Shown here: piece after piece, positions 62,173 to 64,000 of the stretch
Layout of the letters: every line of letters begins with the position of its first letter
Position numbering within the stretch: the stretch's first letter is position 1
Assembly (NCBI RefSeq): GCF_030272615.1
Contig: NC_081415.1
Span: 505,565,373-505,629,372, forward strand
From: Cryptomeria japonica
Taxonomy: Eukaryota; Streptophyta; Pinopsida; Cupressales; Cupressaceae
Length of the DNA: 64,000 bases
Reading direction: 5' to 3'
Program-made: the position numbers and the translations under genes
Notes under the pieces: model-generated
The model's input: only the letters and a program-made list of their open reading frames with translations
The model's database searches: none
What the model was told of the DNA's origin: nothing

Positions 62173-63186
62173 AATAGACAAGGATCATCTCCGTTCATGC
62201 ATGACTTGGATCATCCTCCTTGATCTTGGGCTGATCATATCCTGAGACAAGTTCACACCTTAATAAGAGATAAAAACTTTTATCTTTGAGGTATACGTTG
62301 TAGTCAGCAAGCCGTAATGATCTATGACTGCATTTTGCATAAGATCATGTAGCTTAGTGAACTTCCCACGTAGACACCATTAGGACATGCCCCAAAACTT
62401 CATCGAAATAAAGCGCCAAAGATACACAAACAATGCTGTAAGATCCTGATATAAATAACCCACAAATCAACCAAGTATTTGGTAGCTTAAACAAAATTTT
62501 CTTGTCAAAGAAAATGTCATCTTGTCTTTGTTTTGGTAAGGAAGGATGCATCCTTGTTGAAGACAATTTGATTGTTGATGTTGATTGTTTGGTCGATTGT
62601 TAAGTGGTCATTTGTTTGGTGTATGTCGCAATGTTGTTTGGTATTTTCTTTGAAGAATATATGTACAGGGTGTTGCCATGTTTTTGATTGATTTTTGATG
62701 TTTTATCATGTTTTTTGATTTTGTGATTGTTTTCAAATGTTTTTGGTATTTTGGAGAGACAGTTTTGAGTGTTTTTGGATTTTGTGAGATAGTTTTGAAT
62801 GAAGAACCAATGAATCACAAGTAATGCAGAATCCACTTCCATCAAAACCCCCAGTTTAGACATGACTTTGAAAAAGCGGGATGCAAGACGCATGAAGTAC
62901 TATTTTTGATTGCAGATCAATAACAAGCCCTGAGGTGGGTGGATGGATGTGTGTATGTGATTGCAACAAGGCTGAAAGATAATGGAGCCATAGCCATTAT
63001 GAGTGGCGCCTGTTTGCCAGGTTTTCACCATCGTACTTACCCAAGGTGCCATCGGAGTGGTTGTTCACCGTTTGGATGCATGATTTTTCTTTACTATTTT
63101 GATGTTTTTGTATTTTCTCAGGTCATTTATTTGGATGTTTTTGGTATTTTTGCCAGTATATATGGGAGCCTGATGCTCTGTACAAC
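62173..63186. other. Sequence between twin hairpins and integrase
   Basis: No coding frame is recognised. T- and G-rich words (TTTTTGATTTTGTG) recur near 62680-62800. It is probably the 3' non-coding part of the minus-strand element. Confidence 0.4.
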
Positions 63187-64000
63187 TTATGTATAAAACC
63201 ATTTGAGGTACATGTTGTTGATCGGATCTACTACTGGATCTCCTTCTGAAGTAGCCAACTGATATGCCCTGGACCCAAATACAATAGTGATAACATCTGG
63301 ACCCAGCCAGTTTGATTCAAACTTTCCTTGATGTTCTCGGTTGCGTTGGTTACGAGGATTTTTGCGAAGAACAAGATCACCTACCTCGAATGTACGAGGT
63401 CTAACACGATGATTATAGCTTCTGCTCATGTGCTGCTGATAGGCCTTGAGGTGATTGTATGCAGCTTGTCGTTTTTCATCAAGTAGCTTTAAGTCTTGGA
63501 GACGGGATACTCTGTATGCTTGATCATCGATGAGATTGTGCAAGGAAACCCATAGTGATGGTATCTCGACCTCAATAGGCAAAATAGCTTCTGCACCATA
63601 GACCAATGAGTAGGGAGTTGCACCTGTAGGGGTTCGAATGCTAGTTCGATATGCCCATAGTGCTGGATTCAATTGAACATGCCAATCACGACCGACATCA
63701 TTGACTGTTTTCTTAAGGATTCTCAATATGTTCTTGTTTGATGCTTTGGCCTGACCATTGCCTTGTGGGTAATAGGGGGTGGAAAAGCGGTGTTGGATGT
63801 GAAATCACGGACATCCTGATTTTTGAAAGGAAGCCCGTTATCTGTGATGATGGACATGGGTACACCATACCGGCAGATGATGTAATTGAGGATGAATGAG
63901 GCGATCTATTTGTCAGTAACTTGGGTAAGTGGAACAACTTCGATCCACTTTGTGAAATATTCGGTGGCAGTAATAATGAATTTATGGCCGTTGGATGAAG
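63187..64000 (-). pseudogene. Ty3/gypsy integrase, C-terminal two thirds
   Basis: This integrase would insert element DNA into the chromosome; its N-terminus lies beyond the right edge. The core reads EYFTKWIEVVPLTQVTDK then a stop, IASFILNYIICRYGVPMSII, then TDNGLPFKNQDVRDF with the second catalytic Asp in TDNG. After a frameshift and a small loss come STPYYPQGNGQAKASNKNIL, where the catalytic Glu of the DDE triad is Lys. The C-terminal domain is complete: FEVGDLVLRKNPRNQRNREH, GKFESNWLGPDVI and NMYLKWFYT with a stop at 63187. The longest undamaged piece is 63187-63726. Confidence 0.9.

Noticed and set aside
60966-62198. Minus-strand frames rich in His/Ile/Ser
   Set aside because: They arise from ATGATG-type low complexity and have no domain.

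Overview
This is nuclear DNA from a large, repeat-rich plant genome. I infer a gymnosperm, probably a conifer: the window is almost wholly decayed LTR retrotransposons, LINE remnants, a satellite and simple repeats, and several retroelement proteins resemble ones I associate with conifers. That placement rests on memory, not a search. No intact host gene, rRNA, tRNA or CRISPR array is visible. Nearly every coding frame carries stops or frameshifts, so most coding calls are pseudogenes.

Layout. (1) 1-10.84 kb, minus strand: a large Ty3/gypsy element of Tat/Ogre type running off the left edge. In its own 5'->3' order it has an unidentified ORF (10.84-10.27 kb), a zone of short self-complementary motifs (10.26-9.0), ORF1 (8.84-5.25), gag (4.3-1.9), protease (1.9-1.58), a linker, an extra RNase H (0.96-0.26) and the start of reverse transcriptase. 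RNase H lies before RT. (2) 10.85-11.88 kb: a 498-bp direct repeat with GA tracts. (3) 11.9-18.46 kb: a 129-bp satellite of about 50 copies; each monomer is mostly an 82-bp near-perfect palindrome. (4) 18.5-21.28 kb: AT-rich DNA, a GGGTTCGATCGAACCC-type cluster and a decayed LINE ORF1 (DUF4283-like). (5) 21,287-29,364: an LTR retrotransposon with matching GTAAC target duplications, gag and protease but no recognisable RT, RNase H or integrase. A related solo LTR with ATTGG duplications sits inside its gag.

(6) 29.4-33.9 kb: unassigned DNA and a probable divergent LTR. (7) 33.9-46.7 kb: a degenerate triplication of a multi-kilobase unit holding LINE 3' ends (zf-RVT and RNase H). Copy A carries a private inverted duplication and a solo LTR. 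(8) 47.7-49.6 kb: a purine-rich microsatellite complex. (9) 49.6-56.16 kb: AT-rich unassigned DNA, a minus-strand solo LTR with ATAAT duplications (52,838-54,005) and an unclassified LTR-like repeat. (10) 56.16-64 kb: the 3' half of another minus-strand Ty3/gypsy element: integrase, a pair of similar hairpins, an antisense plant-mobile-domain (PMD) ORF, a cluster of AGCGCT motifs, a polypurine tract and the 3' LTR.

A theme recurs in unrelated repeats: short self-complementary motifs repeated irregularly in non-coding leader or LTR sequence (CTCGGGACTC/GAGGTTCCGAGG, GGGTTCGATCGAACCC, AGCGCT, GGACCA/TGGTCC), plus the palindromic satellite.
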